DNA from: Pectobacterium carotovorum
Lineage (GTDB): Bacteria; Pseudomonadota; Gammaproteobacteria; Enterobacterales; Enterobacteriaceae
Reading direction: 5' to 3'
NCBI RefSeq assembly: GCF_033898505.1
Contig: NZ_JAXAFK010000001.1
Span: 2,542,001 to 2,606,000, forward strand
DNA: 64,000 bases
Shown: one piece after another, positions 19,255 to 28,470 of the stretch
How positions within the stretch are numbered: position 1 is the stretch's first letter
Layout: every line of letters begins with the position of its first letter
The notes under the pieces: generated by a model
Databases searched by the model: none
Seen by the model: only the letters and a program-made list of their open reading frames with translations
Told to the model about the DNA's origin: nothing
Translations under genes and position numbers: made by a program

Positions 19255-20337
19255 TTACGCGCTGATGCGCAAACCATCGGCGTTAAACACCAGACAGTTA
19301 TCAGGCGAGAAGAACACCTCAATATGTTCATACGGCTTGAAGGCGCTGTCGCCCGCCAGCAGCAGTTTGAAGTTATCAATCCCACAGCATTGGCCGAACA
19401 GATAGGTGCTGTTGCCTAAACGCTCAACAACCTCGCAGCCGAATGACAGGCGAATGCCTTCGCCTTCCGGCGACACGTGTTCCGGCCTCAGCCCCAGCGT
19501 TATCGTGCTGCCAACACTCAGCTCACCAGTACGAATCGGCAGTTCAAGCTGTAGCTGTTCGGCAATATTCACCGTCAGGCTATCCGGCGTCCAGTCGATA
19601 ACCTGCGCTGGCAGGAAGTTCATTTTCGGCGAACCGATAAAGCCCGCAACAAACTGGTTAACCGGATGATAGTAAAGCTCCATCGGCGTTCCAACCTGCT
19701 CGACTTTGCCGTAATTCATGACCACGATCTTATCGGCCAGCGTCATGGCCTCGACCTGATCGTGCGTCACGTAGATCATCGTCGTTTTCAATTCCTGATG
19801 CAGCTTGGCAATGTGTAACCGCATATCTACACGCAACTCGGCATCCAGGTTCGACAGCGGTTCATCAAACAGGAACACTTTCGGATTACGCACGATAGCG
19901 CGTCCGATCGCCACGCGCTGACGCTGGCCGCCGGACAGCTCTTTCGGCTTGCGCTCAAGCAGATGGGACAGTTGCAGCGTCTTCGCCACCATCTCGATCT
20001 GGTGCTTAATCTGGTCTTTCGGTACGCCATTCACGCGCAGGCCATAGCCCATATTCTCAGCGACAGTCATGTGCGGATACAGCGCATAAGATTGAAACAC
20101 CATCGCCACACCGCGGTGAGCGGGGGCGACATCATTTACCACCACATCATCAATCATGATTTCACCGCCCGTGACATCTTCCAGCCCGGCAATCATTCTC
20201 AGCAATGTCGACTTACCACAGCCAGACGGCCCGACAAAAACAGCGAACTCACCATCTGCAATCGTCAGATTCACATCGTGAAGCGTAATCGTTTTGCCAA
20301 AATGCTTACTAACTTTATCCAACTGGATAGACGCCAT
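19255..20337 (-). CDS. ganK: ABC transporter ATPase of the galacto-oligosaccharide importer, MalK type
   Basis: Cytoplasmic ATPase, 360 residues, with Walker [10 protein letters not shown] (about 37-45), signature [15 protein letters not shown], Walker [13 protein letters not shown] and the switch histidine in [15 protein letters not shown]. The last 120 residues form a MalK-like regulatory OB domain (LGLRPEHVS). It is transcribed away from ganE and shares with it a 491 bp region holding three GanR-type palindromes and a CRP site. It powers the GanF-GanG permease, as the Dickeya model of GanFGK2 proposes. Confidence 0.9.
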   Translation of the reverse strand: MASIQLDKVSKHFGKTITLHDVNLTIADGEFAVFVGPSGCGKSTLLRMIAGLEDVTGGEIMIDDVVVNDVAPAHRGVAMVFQSYALYPHMTVAENMGYGLRVNGVPKDQIKHQIEMVAKTLQLSHLLERKPKELSGGQRQRVAIGRAIVRNPKVFLFDEPLSNLDAELRVDMRLHIAKLHQELKTTMIYVTHDQVEAMTLADKIVVMNYGKVEQVGTPMELYYHPVNQFVAGFIGSPKMNFLPAQVIDWTPDSLTVNIAEQLQLELPIRTGELSVGSTITLGLRPEHVSPEGEGIRLSFGCEVVERLGNSTYLFGQCCGIDNFKLLLAGDSAFKPYEHIEVFFSPDNCLVFNADGLRISA

Positions 20338-20496
20338 AACGGTAACCTCTTGATAATTTTACTTTTCAGTATATAAGCGCTGAGTCGAGATAGCCTGGTG
20401 CTCACCCACTCAAAATGGCTCGACAGCCCTTCCAGACGCGTCAACATCCGGTCAGGCTGACCTGTACGCTGGTCATAATCTCAATATAACAGCATG

Positions 20497-20512
20497 GTGT
20501 AACCGCTTGCAC
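20497..20512. promoter_or_regulatory. GanR operator 1 between ganK and ganE
   Basis: GTGTAACCGCTTGCAC, the classical GalR-type half-sites with CCGC at the centre. It is 160 bp from the ganK start and 317 bp from the ganE start. Confidence 0.6.
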
Positions 20513-20529
20513 AAACAGGGGGTTACTTT

Positions 20530-20545
20530 TGTGCATGAGATCACA
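20530..20545. promoter_or_regulatory. CRP site between ganK and ganE
   Basis: TGTGC-ATGAGA-TCACA matches the CRP consensus TGTGA-N6-TCACA at nine of ten conserved bases. It lies between two GanR operators and can serve either divergent promoter. Confidence 0.65.
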
Positions 20546-20602
20546 GCCTTTACATGTTTCGCTGGCAGACGTGGCGCACTCTGCTTAATGTAATCGCAAC
20601 TG

Positions 20603-20618
20603 GTGTAACCGTTACCCT
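20603..20618. promoter_or_regulatory. GanR operator 2 between ganK and ganE
   Basis: GTGTAACCGTTACCCT, with arms GTGTAAC and GTTACCC. It is nearly identical to the galT-ganR site at 15665. Confidence 0.55.
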
Positions 20619-20721
20619 ACATTGTGGAAAACGCGCAATAAAGCGCCAACCGCCATACAGAGACGATGACCAGAAAGCGCGTACAGTCAGATGCCTCATT
20701 TCCTGCTTTGTGCTGCCGTGC

Positions 20722-20737
20722 GGTGTAACGTTACACC
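20722..20737. promoter_or_regulatory. GanR operator 3 upstream of ganE
   Basis: GGTGTAACGTTACACC, a perfect 16 bp palindrome without spacer, 91 bp before the ganE start. Confidence 0.6.
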
Positions 20738-20828
20738 AACACCGCACAGAGGCGGCAAAAATGGCAAAAAAGAGAACAGTACGCGACGATTTCCGACCAT
20801 GATGGGCCCACCAGGGCTTTGAGGACTA

Positions 20829-22064
20829 ATGATGAAAATGAAAACACTGACCACCGTCATTATGATTTCACTGGGTATCACTGGCGTACTCAGTAAATCA
20901 GCGCTGGCAGCCGATAAAGAGCTTCTGGTATGGGAAGATATCAAGAAATCCGACGGTATCGCCGATGCGATCAAAGCCTTTGAAAAACAGAATAATGTCA
21001 AAATCAAAGTGCTGGAAACGCCTTACGCTCAGCAGATTGAGAAACTCCGTTTGGACGGCCCGGCGGGGATCGGCCCGGATGTGATTGTCATGCCGCACGA
21101 TCAGGTCGGCACCGCCGTCGTTCAGGGGTTGATTAGCGAACTGAAACTGGATCAGACGTTCCTGTCGAGTTTCACCAAGCCAGCTCTGGAAGCCCAGACC
21201 TATAACGGGAAGCTGTACGGCGTGCCGAAAGCCGTTGAAACCACCGTACTGGTCTACAACAAAGATCTGATGCCACAGCCGCCGGAAAAATTCGACGACC
21301 TGTTCACCTTCTCCAAACAGCAGCGTGCAGAAGGCCGTTACGGTCTGCTGGCGAAATTTGACGAAATTTATTACGCCTATGGCGTCATCGCCGGAATGGG
21401 CGGCTACATTTTCGGACAGAACAGCAACGGTTCACCGAACGTAAAAGACATCGGTCTGGATAAACAAGCCACCATCGATGCGGTGAACTACATCAAGAAA
21501 TTCTATGCCGATGGCCTGTTCCCACCGGGCATCGTCGGTGAAACCGGCGCTAACGCCATTGACTCCCTGTTTACCGAGAAAAAGGCCGCTGCCGTCATTA
21601 CCGGTCCGTGGGCGTTCCAACCGTACAAGAACGCCGGCGTAAACTATGGCGTGGCGCCACTGCCGCTGCTGCCAAACGGTGAGCATCCACGTTCCCTGCT
21701 GGGCGTGAAAGGCTACAGCATTTCCACCTACTCCAAAAACAAAGAACTGGCGCAGAAATTTATTGAGTTCATCAATCAACCTGAATACGCCAAAGTTCGC
21801 TTCCAACTGACCGGTGAAATCCCACCGATCGCCGCGCTGATTGACGATCCGCTGATTAAGGACGACGAAAAATCCCGCGCTGTCGCGATCCAATCCGGCT
21901 ATGCCGTCCCTATGCCAAGCGTACCAGAAATGCAGGAAGTCTGGACGCCAGCTAACAGCGCGCTGCAACTGAGCGTGACCGGCAAGCAGGACACCAAAGC
22001 GGCGCTGGAATCCGCCGTGAAAGTCATAAAAATGCAGATCGAAGCTAACCACAGTAACCAGTAA
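20829..22064 (+). CDS. ganE: Periplasmic galacto-oligosaccharide-binding protein, MalE type
   Basis: Extracellular solute-binding protein family 1, 411 residues. A signal peptide (MKTLTTVIMISLGITGVLSK, cleaved near SALAADK) is followed by the MalE-like fold: KELLVWEDIKKSDGIADAIK at the N-lobe, GPDVIVMPHDQVG, and AAAVITGPWAFQPYKNAG. It heads the ganE-F-G-B-A series and would deliver oligogalactans to GanFG. Two adjacent ATGs (20829, 20832) follow GAGGACTA; either could be used. The upstream region has three GanR palindromes and a strong CRP site. Confidence 0.9.
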   Translation: MMKMKTLTTVIMISLGITGVLSKSALAADKELLVWEDIKKSDGIADAIKAFEKQNNVKIKVLETPYAQQIEKLRLDGPAGIGPDVIVMPHDQVGTAVVQGLISELKLDQTFLSSFTKPALEAQTYNGKLYGVPKAVETTVLVYNKDLMPQPPEKFDDLFTFSKQQRAEGRYGLLAKFDEIYYAYGVIAGMGGYIFGQNSNGSPNVKDIGLDKQATIDAVNYIKKFYADGLFPPGIVGETGANAIDSLFTEKKAAAVITGPWAFQPYKNAGVNYGVAPLPLLPNGEHPRSLLGVKGYSISTYSKNKELAQKFIEFINQPEYAKVRFQLTGEIPPIAALIDDPLIKDDEKSRAVAIQSGYAVPMPSVPEMQEVWTPANSALQLSVTGKQDTKAALESAVKVIKMQIEANHSNQ

Positions 22065-22152
22065 TCCCCTGCTCCACCGTGGGTCAACATGGGTTTCCTC
22101 GTTTATCCCCAAATACATTTCGGGGAGTGGGGATACTCATGTTTTTAAGAAA

Positions 22153-23469
22153 ATGGAGGTAGATGTGACCGTCAACGCCAGCGGCCTTGCGCCACAAGAG
22201 AGAGGGCGTCGCCATGCCAGAACAGCGGTATTGTTGGCGCTCGTCCCCGGCCTTGGGCAGATTTATAACCGCCAGATCGTCAAAGGCGCGTTTTTCTTTA
22301 TCGTCATGGTCTGCTTTATCAGCGTATTCCATGATTTCCTGCGAGACGGCGCGTGGGGGCTGATTACGCTGGGCACCGAACTGCCGCGCGATCACTCCAT
22401 TTTTCTGCTGGCAAAAGGCATTATCAGCCTGATCGTCGCTGCCTTTGGCATCGGCGTTTACTATTGCAGCCTGCGCGATGCCTATGTGTGCGGCACCAGA
22501 CGCGATAAAGGCCTGCCGCTGAACAGCGTGAAGAAGCAATATCAGATGCTGCTGAGCGAAGGCTTCCCTTATCTGATGATCACGCCCGGTTTTATCCTGC
22601 TGGTATTTGTCGTGGTTTTCCCGATTATTTTCGGTTTTTCCATCGCCTTTACCAATTACGACCTCTACCACACGCCGCCGGCCAAACTGGTCGACTGGGT
22701 CGGGATGAAGAACTTTATCAACATCTTCCGGCTCGATCTCTGGCGCTCGACGTTCTTTGACGTGCTGCAATGGACGGTCATTTGGACGCTGATTGCGACC
22801 ACGCTTCAGTGCGCCGTGGGCATCCTGCTGGCGATTTTGGTGAACCAGAAAGGCCTGCGTTTCAAACCGCTCATCCGCACCATTCTGATTCTGCCGTGGG
22901 CAGTACCGGGTTTCGTTACCATTCTGGTCTTCGCGGGGATGTTTAACGAAACGTTTGGCGTGATTAATAACGGCATTCTGGCCGCGCTGGGGATTGAACC
23001 CAAGGCGTGGATGACCGATCCATTCTGGACCAAGACCGCGCTGATTTTGATGCAAACGTGGTTAGGTTTCCCGTTTGTATTCGCTATGACGACCGGCGTC
23101 TTGCAGGCGATTCCTGACGACTTGTACGAAGCCGCGACGATTGACGGAGCCAGCAGTTGGTACAAGTTGACCACCATCACGCTGCCGCTGGTGCTCTACT
23201 CCATTGCGCCGATCATCATCACGCAATACACGTTCAACTTTAATAACTTCAACATCATCTATCTGTTCAACAACGGGGGACCGGCGGTAATCGGTTCTAA
23301 CGCAGGCGGGACGGATATTCTGGTGTCCTGGATTTATAAGCTGACCATGTCTTCTTCCCAATATGCGATCGCAGCCAGCATCACCATTCTGCTGTCGATC
23401 TTTGTCGTGGGAATCGCGCTGTGGCAGTTCCGCGCCACCAATTCCTTTAAACAAGACAACATGGCATAG
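22153..23469 (+). CDS. ganF: Sugar ABC permease, MalF type
   Basis: Inner-membrane permease, 438 residues. Two N-terminal membrane segments (about residues 26-65) precede a periplasmic loop and the six-helix permease core beginning GFPYLMITPGFILLVFVVVF. The ATPase-contact EAA loop reads EAATIDGASSWYKLTTITLP. It lacks the very large P2 loop of E. coli MalF (514 residues). A GTG at 22165, four bases after a strong GGAGGT that lies inside the longer frame, may be the real start and would remove four residues. It is 88 bp after ganE and 12 bp before ganG. Confidence 0.9.
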   Translation: MEVDVTVNASGLAPQERGRRHARTAVLLALVPGLGQIYNRQIVKGAFFFIVMVCFISVFHDFLRDGAWGLITLGTELPRDHSIFLLAKGIISLIVAAFGIGVYYCSLRDAYVCGTRRDKGLPLNSVKKQYQMLLSEGFPYLMITPGFILLVFVVVFPIIFGFSIAFTNYDLYHTPPAKLVDWVGMKNFINIFRLDLWRSTFFDVLQWTVIWTLIATTLQCAVGILLAILVNQKGLRFKPLIRTILILPWAVPGFVTILVFAGMFNETFGVINNGILAALGIEPKAWMTDPFWTKTALILMQTWLGFPFVFAMTTGVLQAIPDDLYEAATIDGASSWYKLTTITLPLVLYSIAPIIITQYTFNFNNFNIIYLFNNGGPAVIGSNAGGTDILVSWIYKLTMSSSQYAIAASITILLSIFVVGIALWQFRATNSFKQDNMA

Positions 23470-23481
23470 GAAAGCGCGCAG

Positions 23482-24330
23482 ATGAAAAAACACAGCGTTA
23501 AACGCCAGAATTTTATCAAACTTGGCCTGACCTACCTGCTGCTGACGATAGTCGCCGTCATCATTATTTATCCACTGATCTGGACGGTAGGCGCGTCGTT
23601 GAATCCCGGCAGCAGCCTGCTCAACACGTCAATCATCCCAGATAACTTCTCCTTCATTCACTATGAAGAGCTTTTTAACGGCCAGATTGACTACGCCGCC
23701 TGGTACTGGAACTCGATGAAAATCAGCTTCCTGACCATGATTCTGACGCTCGTCAGCGTCAGTTTCACCGCGTATTCATTCTCTCGCTTCCGCTTTCGCG
23801 GCCGCCAGAACGGGCTGATGCTGTTTCTGCTGTTGCAGATGATCCCGCAGTTCTCCGCGCTGATTGCCATCTTCGTGCTGGCGCAGATGCTGGGGCTGGT
23901 GAACAGCCATATTGCTCTGGTGCTGGTTTACGTCGGCGGCATGATCCCGATGAACACCTATCTGATGAAAGGCTATTTGGATGCCATTCCCAAAGATCTG
24001 GATGAGTCCGCGCGTATGGACGGCGCAGGCAACTTCCGCATCTTTATCGAGATCATTATGCCGCTGTCCAAGCCGATCATCGCGGTGATTGCCCTGTTCT
24101 CATTTACCGGCCCGCTGGGCGACTTCATTCTCTCCAGCACCATCCTGCGTACGCCGGATCAGTACACGCTACCCATCGGGCTTTACAACCTGGTCGCGCA
24201 GAAAATGGGAGCCAGCTACACCACCTACGCCGCTGGAGCCGTGCTGATCGCGGTACCGGTCGCCATTCTTTATCTTTCATTACAAAAGTACTTTGTCTCC
24301 GGCCTGACGTCAGGCGGAACCAAAGGGTAA
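23482..24330 (+). CDS. ganG: Sugar ABC permease, MalG type
   Basis: Inner-membrane permease partner of GanF, 282 residues, with six predicted membrane helices. The EAA loop is DLDESARMDGAGNFRIFIEI, followed by IMPLSKPIIAVIALFSFTGP. The periplasmic second loop (NFSFIHYEELFNGQIDYAAWYWNSMKI) resembles MalG. Spacing of 12 bp after ganF and 35 bp before ganB indicates one operon. It moves oligogalactans released by GanB into the cytoplasm with GanF and GanK. Confidence 0.9.
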   Translation: MKKHSVKRQNFIKLGLTYLLLTIVAVIIIYPLIWTVGASLNPGSSLLNTSIIPDNFSFIHYEELFNGQIDYAAWYWNSMKISFLTMILTLVSVSFTAYSFSRFRFRGRQNGLMLFLLLQMIPQFSALIAIFVLAQMLGLVNSHIALVLVYVGGMIPMNTYLMKGYLDAIPKDLDESARMDGAGNFRIFIEIIMPLSKPIIAVIALFSFTGPLGDFILSSTILRTPDQYTLPIGLYNLVAQKMGASYTTYAAGAVLIAVPVAILYLSLQKYFVSGLTSGGTKG

Positions 24331-24365
24331 TTACTCAACATCTGTACATACTCCAGGAACGTAAA

Positions 24366-25580
24366 ATGAAAATGAAAAAACGCGTACTGATGGCTGCCAT
24401 GCTCGCAACTGGCCTGCTGACCGTCTCCCTGCCGCAAGCCCTGTATGCAGCTGAGAATGTGACAATCAATAAGTTGACGAACGTCCCTGCCGACTTCATT
24501 AAAGGCGCGGATATTTCCATGCTGAACGAGGTGGAAAAGCACGGCGGAAAATTTTATGACGAGCACGGCAAACAGAAAGACGCCATGCTGATTCTGAAAG
24601 AGAACGGGATTAACTATATTCGCCTGCGTATCTGGAACGATCCGAAAGATGCAGCGGGCAACGCCTACGGTGGCGGTAACAACGATCTGGCCACGACGCT
24701 GGCACTGGCGAAACGCGCCAAAGCGAACGGCATGAAAGTGCTGCTGGATTTCCACTACAGCGATTTCTGGACCGATCCGGCCCACCAAAACAAACCCAAA
24801 GCCTGGTCTGGCCTAAACATGGCACAGCTCACAACGGCCATACATGACTACACCAAAGCCACAATTAGCGAATTCCAGAAAGCGGGCGTCATGCCGGATA
24901 TGGTGCAGATCGGTAACGAACTGAACGGCGGAATGCTGTGGCCGGAAGGAAAAAGCTGGGGTCAGGGCGGTGGTGAATTCGATCGCCTCGCGGCGCTGCT
25001 GAACGCAGGTATTCAGGGCGTTAAGGACGTACAGGGCGCGAATAACGTCAAGATCATGCTGCATCTGGCAGAAGGCACCAAAAACGATACCTTCATCTGG
25101 TGGTTCGATGAAATCGTCAAGCGCAATGTCCCGTTCGATGTCATCGGTGCCTCGTTCTACACCTACTGGAACGGCCCCATCAGCGCGTTGCAGTACAACA
25201 TGAACGATGTGACCAAACGCTACAATAAAGACATCATCGTGGTTGAGGCCGCCTATGCTTATACGCTGGAAAACTGCGATAACGCGGAAAACAGCTTCCA
25301 GCAAAAAGAGCTGGATGCAGGTGGTTATCCGGCTTCCGTTCAGGGTCAGGCCAACTACCTGCACGATCTGATGCAAAGCATCATCAATGTCCCTAATCAG
25401 CGCGGCAAAGGCATCTTCTATTGGGAGCCCATCTGGCTGCCTACCCCCGGCGCAACCTGGGCTACGAAAGCTGGCATGAAATACAACAACGACGAATGGA
25501 AAGAAGGCAACGCGCGGGAAAATCAGGCGCTGTTCGACTGCAAAGGCAACGTCCTGCCTTCCATCAAAGCGTTTAAGTAA
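24366..25580 (+). CDS. ganB: Endo-beta-1,4-galactanase, glycoside hydrolase family 53
   Basis: Cuts beta-1,4-galactan side chains of pectin into oligomers; 404 residues with a signal peptide (MKKRVLMAAMLATGLLTVSL, cleaved near ALYAAE). Family 53 landmarks are clear: ADISMLNEVEKHGGKFYD, the acid/base glutamate in VQIGNELNGGMLWPEGK, and the nucleophile glutamate in IIVVEAAYAYT. In Dickeya the enzyme is described as periplasmic and is needed for growth on galactan. It is the fourth gene of the ganEFGBA series. After it comes a 302 bp gap with a hairpin module before ganA. Confidence 0.95.
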   Translation: MKMKKRVLMAAMLATGLLTVSLPQALYAAENVTINKLTNVPADFIKGADISMLNEVEKHGGKFYDEHGKQKDAMLILKENGINYIRLRIWNDPKDAAGNAYGGGNNDLATTLALAKRAKANGMKVLLDFHYSDFWTDPAHQNKPKAWSGLNMAQLTTAIHDYTKATISEFQKAGVMPDMVQIGNELNGGMLWPEGKSWGQGGGEFDRLAALLNAGIQGVKDVQGANNVKIMLHLAEGTKNDTFIWWFDEIVKRNVPFDVIGASFYTYWNGPISALQYNMNDVTKRYNKDIIVVEAAYAYTLENCDNAENSFQQKELDAGGYPASVQGQANYLHDLMQSIINVPNQRGKGIFYWEPIWLPTPGATWATKAGMKYNNDEWKEGNARENQALFDCKGNVLPSIKAFK

Positions 25581-25585
25581 GCCGT

Positions 25586-25616
25586 AAACCGTATTCAAAG
25601 CGTGACAATCCGTTTA
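25586..25616 (+). repeat. Direct repeat flanking module copy 3, left arm
   Basis: AAACCGTATTCAAAGCG, then TGACAATCCGTTTA. It recurs with two substitutions and one added base at 25841-25872, just before ganA. The two arms enclose 224 bp including the hairpin module. Confidence 0.75.
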
Positions 25617-25666
25617 CTGAACAAGAGCGGCGATAATGGGATAGAAGAGTAAAGCGTTTGCGCCAT

Positions 25667-25747
25667 GGACAAAAACGTCAGGAACGTTTTTGAACGTCGC
25701 TTGCGACGGCCCTGAAAGGGTGAATCTCAGGGATGAGATTCATATCC
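25667..25747 (+). repeat. Four-hairpin module, copy 3 (ganB-ganA spacer)
   Basis: Stems AAAAACGT/ACGTTTTT, CGTCGC/GCGACG, GGCCC...GGG and TGAATCTCA/TGAGATTCA. The order is as in the other four copies. It separates ganB from ganA, so a transcript spanning both would contain four hairpins in a row. Confidence 0.75.
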
Positions 25748-25840
25748 GCGCAACTCGAGCGTACAGGGATGTATTCACAGCGTCTTTACGATCTACCCAT
25801 CATCGCCGTGTAAGCACATTGTCAGCTATCTCGAACACGC

Positions 25841-25872
25841 AAACCGTATTCAACGCGTTGACAACCCGTTTA
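25841..25872 (+). repeat. Direct repeat flanking module copy 3, right arm
   Basis: AAACCGTATTCAACGCG, then TTGACAACCCGTTTA, directly before the ganA ribosome site (AGGAGAG at 25872). See the left arm at 25586. Confidence 0.75.
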
Positions 25873-25882
25873 GGAGAGAACG

Positions 25883-27943
25883 ATGTTCAAATTCCCCCCA
25901 TTAAGCAGCAAAGTCCCTGTTCTGCTACACGGTGCTGACTATAATCCTGACCAATGGCTGGACAACCCAGAGGTTCTGGAAAAAGACATTGAAATGATGA
26001 AGCAGACCCAGTGCAACGTCATGTCCGTGGGTATTTTCAGCTGGTCCGGGCTTGAACCGGAAGAAGACCGCTACGAATTTAGCTGGCTGGATAACATCCT
26101 CGACACGCTGTATGCCAACGGTATCTTCGTTTTTCTGGCAACGCCCAGCGGTGCGCGCCCAGCCTGGCTGTCGCAAAAATACCCTGACGTGCTGCGCGTG
26201 GGTAGCAACCGCGTACGCGCGCTGCACGGCGGTCGCCACAATCACTGCCTGAGTTCGCCGAACTATCGCGAAAAAGTGAAACAAATCAACACCCAGCTGG
26301 CAAAACGTTATTCGCATCATCCTGCGGTGATCGGCTGGCATATTTCCAACGAATACGGCGGCGAGTGCCACTGCGATACCTGTCGCAGCACCTTCCAGAA
26401 CTGGCTGAAAGCCCGCTACGGCACGATAGGCGAGCTGAATAAAGCGTGGTGGAGCACCTTCTGGAGCCACACCTACACCGACTGGTCACAGTTAGAACCG
26501 CCTTCGCCTATCGGTGAAGTCTCTATTCACGGCCTGAATCTGGACTGGAAACGCTTTAACACCTCACAGGTCAGCGATTTCTGTGCCGCAGAAATTGCCC
26601 CGCTCAAAGCCGAAAATCCGTCTCTGCCAACGACGACGAACTTCATGGAATATTTCTATGATTACGACTACTGGCAGTTGGCGAAGGTGATCGACTTCAT
26701 TTCCTGGGACAGCTACCCGCTGTGGCATAACGCGGAAGATGACTGCACGCTGGGTGCCTATACCGCGATGTATCACGACCTGATGCGTACGCTGAAAGGC
26801 GGAAAACCCTTCTACCTGATGGAGTCCACGCCGAGCCTGACCAACTGGCAGCCGATCAGCAAGCTGAAAAAGCCGGGAATGCATATTCTGTCTTCACTTC
26901 AGGCTGTCGCGCACGGTTCAGACTCCGTGCAGTATTTCCAGTGGCGTAAGAGCCGCGGTTCCGTCGAGAAATTCCACGGTGCCGTGGTCGATCATGTCGG
27001 GCATATTGATACCCGCGTCGGGCGTGAAGTACAGGAGCTGGGTGACATACTCAACAAACTCGCTCCCGTGGCAGGCAGCCGGATTGACGCCAAGGTCGCC
27101 ATCATTTTCGACTGGGAAAGCCGCTGGGCGATGGATAACGCCCAAGGGCCGCGCAACGCGGGGCTGTTCTATGAAAAAACCGTCACCGAACATTATCGTA
27201 CGTTCTGGGAACAGGGCGTGGCGGTGGACATTATCAACGCCGATGTCGATCTCAGCGGCTATCAGCTTGTGATTGCACCGATGCTCTACATGGTACGCGA
27301 TGGCTTTGCCGAACGCGTCGATGCATTCGTCAAACAGGGCGGCCGCTTCGTCACCACCTACTGGTCTGGCGTCGTTAACGAAACCGATCTGTGCCATCTG
27401 AACGGTTTCCCTGGGCCGCTTCGTCCTATCATGGGCATTTGGGCGGAAGAAATCGACGGCCTGTACGATCATGAAAGCAACAGCATCAGCGGCCTGAGCG
27501 GTAACGAGCAACGTCTGGTCGGTCCGTATCAGGTCACGCACCTGTGCGAGCTGATTCACCTTGAGGGTGCGCGAGCGCTGGCGACCTATGACAGCGATTT
27601 CTATGCCGGACGCCCCGCCGTTACGGTCAATGATTACGGCAAAGGCCAGGCTTATTACATCGCCTCACGCAACGACCTCGCCTTCCAGCGTGATTTCTTC
27701 ACCACGCTGATACAGGCGCTGGATTTACCGCGTGCGCTACCGACCGACCTGCCTTACGGGATTGTCGCTCATCGTCGCGATGACGGGGAAAGTGAGTTTA
27801 TCTTCGTACAGAACTACACGGCAACGGCGCAGCAGGTCACGCTGCCTGCCGCCTACGAAGAAATGACCACCGGCAGCACGCTTTCAGGGTCTATCGATCT
27901 GTCAGGCTACGGCTGTCGGATCCTGCGCCGCGCGTTGCAGTAA
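25883..27943 (+). CDS. ganA: Beta-galactosidase / exo-galactanase, glycoside hydrolase family 42
   Basis: Cytoplasmic enzyme of 686 residues that splits imported oligogalactans to galactose. No signal peptide. The TIM barrel starts VLLHGADYNPDQWLDNPEV; the acid/base glutamate is in GWHISNEYGGECHCDTC and the nucleophile in FYLMESTPSLTNWQ. The cysteine cluster CHCDTC after the acid/base is a known family 42 metal site. The trimerisation and beta domains at the C-terminus are complete (VTVNDYGKGQAYYIASRND). It starts at the ATG at 25883 behind AGGAGAG. The product feeds GalK and GalT, encoded nearby. Confidence 0.95.
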   Translation: MFKFPPLSSKVPVLLHGADYNPDQWLDNPEVLEKDIEMMKQTQCNVMSVGIFSWSGLEPEEDRYEFSWLDNILDTLYANGIFVFLATPSGARPAWLSQKYPDVLRVGSNRVRALHGGRHNHCLSSPNYREKVKQINTQLAKRYSHHPAVIGWHISNEYGGECHCDTCRSTFQNWLKARYGTIGELNKAWWSTFWSHTYTDWSQLEPPSPIGEVSIHGLNLDWKRFNTSQVSDFCAAEIAPLKAENPSLPTTTNFMEYFYDYDYWQLAKVIDFISWDSYPLWHNAEDDCTLGAYTAMYHDLMRTLKGGKPFYLMESTPSLTNWQPISKLKKPGMHILSSLQAVAHGSDSVQYFQWRKSRGSVEKFHGAVVDHVGHIDTRVGREVQELGDILNKLAPVAGSRIDAKVAIIFDWESRWAMDNAQGPRNAGLFYEKTVTEHYRTFWEQGVAVDIINADVDLSGYQLVIAPMLYMVRDGFAERVDAFVKQGGRFVTTYWSGVVNETDLCHLNGFPGPLRPIMGIWAEEIDGLYDHESNSISGLSGNEQRLVGPYQVTHLCELIHLEGARALATYDSDFYAGRPAVTVNDYGKGQAYYIASRNDLAFQRDFFTTLIQALDLPRALPTDLPYGIVAHRRDDGESEFIFVQNYTATAQQVTLPAAYEEMTTGSTLSGSIDLSGYGCRILRRALQ

Positions 27944-28097
27944 CTACGCCTGCTTGCCGGTTAAGCATCACGGGACTGAGACGGTCACGGTGATAGGTGT
28001 TCCTACGAAACCTCATCACCGTGTTTCGCCTAACAGTAATCCTACGTGAACCGCATTATCATACGCACGCTGATAAACAAACGAAGAGGTGACTACG

Positions 28098-28439
28098 ATG
28101 GGCAAGATTCACAATTTTCGGAAATTGTTCGCGTCAATGTTGGGTAAGCAAATTACCGAAATTGAAATCGCTTCACCGCTAGATAAAGAGAATTTGCAGC
28201 AGTTAGTGAACGCCTTTGGCGGCAAAGAAAATATCGTCAGTCTGGATGCCTGCATCACCCGCCTGCGGGTTGAGGTTCACAGCCTGCGACTGGTCAACAG
28301 CGACAGCCTGCAAAAACTGGGGGCTATCGGTGTGATCATCGTCGGTCATCAGGTACAGGCTATTTTCGGCACCCAGTCGGATAACCTGCGCCGCGAACTG
28401 GCCGCCTGGTTTGAGGATGATGGCGCAGAAGCACACTAA
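28098..28439 (+). CDS. Free-standing PTS EIIB domain, glucose family
   Basis: A 113-residue protein consisting of an N-terminal stretch of about 30 residues and one EIIB-Glc domain. The domain reads [20 protein letters not shown], and Cys52 is the expected phospho-cysteine; the distal part [20 protein letters not shown] is also typical. No EIIA or EIIC gene is next to it, so it cannot be a complete transporter here. It follows ganA by 154 bp on the same strand. It could accept phosphate from another system or act as a signal, but neither is shown. ATG 28098 has AGAGG at 28085; a GTG at 28089 is less likely. Confidence 0.8.
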   Translation: MGKIHNFRKLFASMLGKQITEIEIASPLDKENLQQLVNAFGGKENIVSLDACITRLRVEVHSLRLVNSDSLQKLGAIGVIIVGHQVQAIFGTQSDNLRRELAAWFEDDGAEAH

Positions 28440-28470
28440 GAGTGTTACGACGCTCAACGGTTTTTGCCGT

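Noticed and set aside
22084..23055. Long minus-strand frame opposite ganF
   Set aside because: Rich in Arg, Gln and His with no domain; a shadow of the ganF codon pattern.
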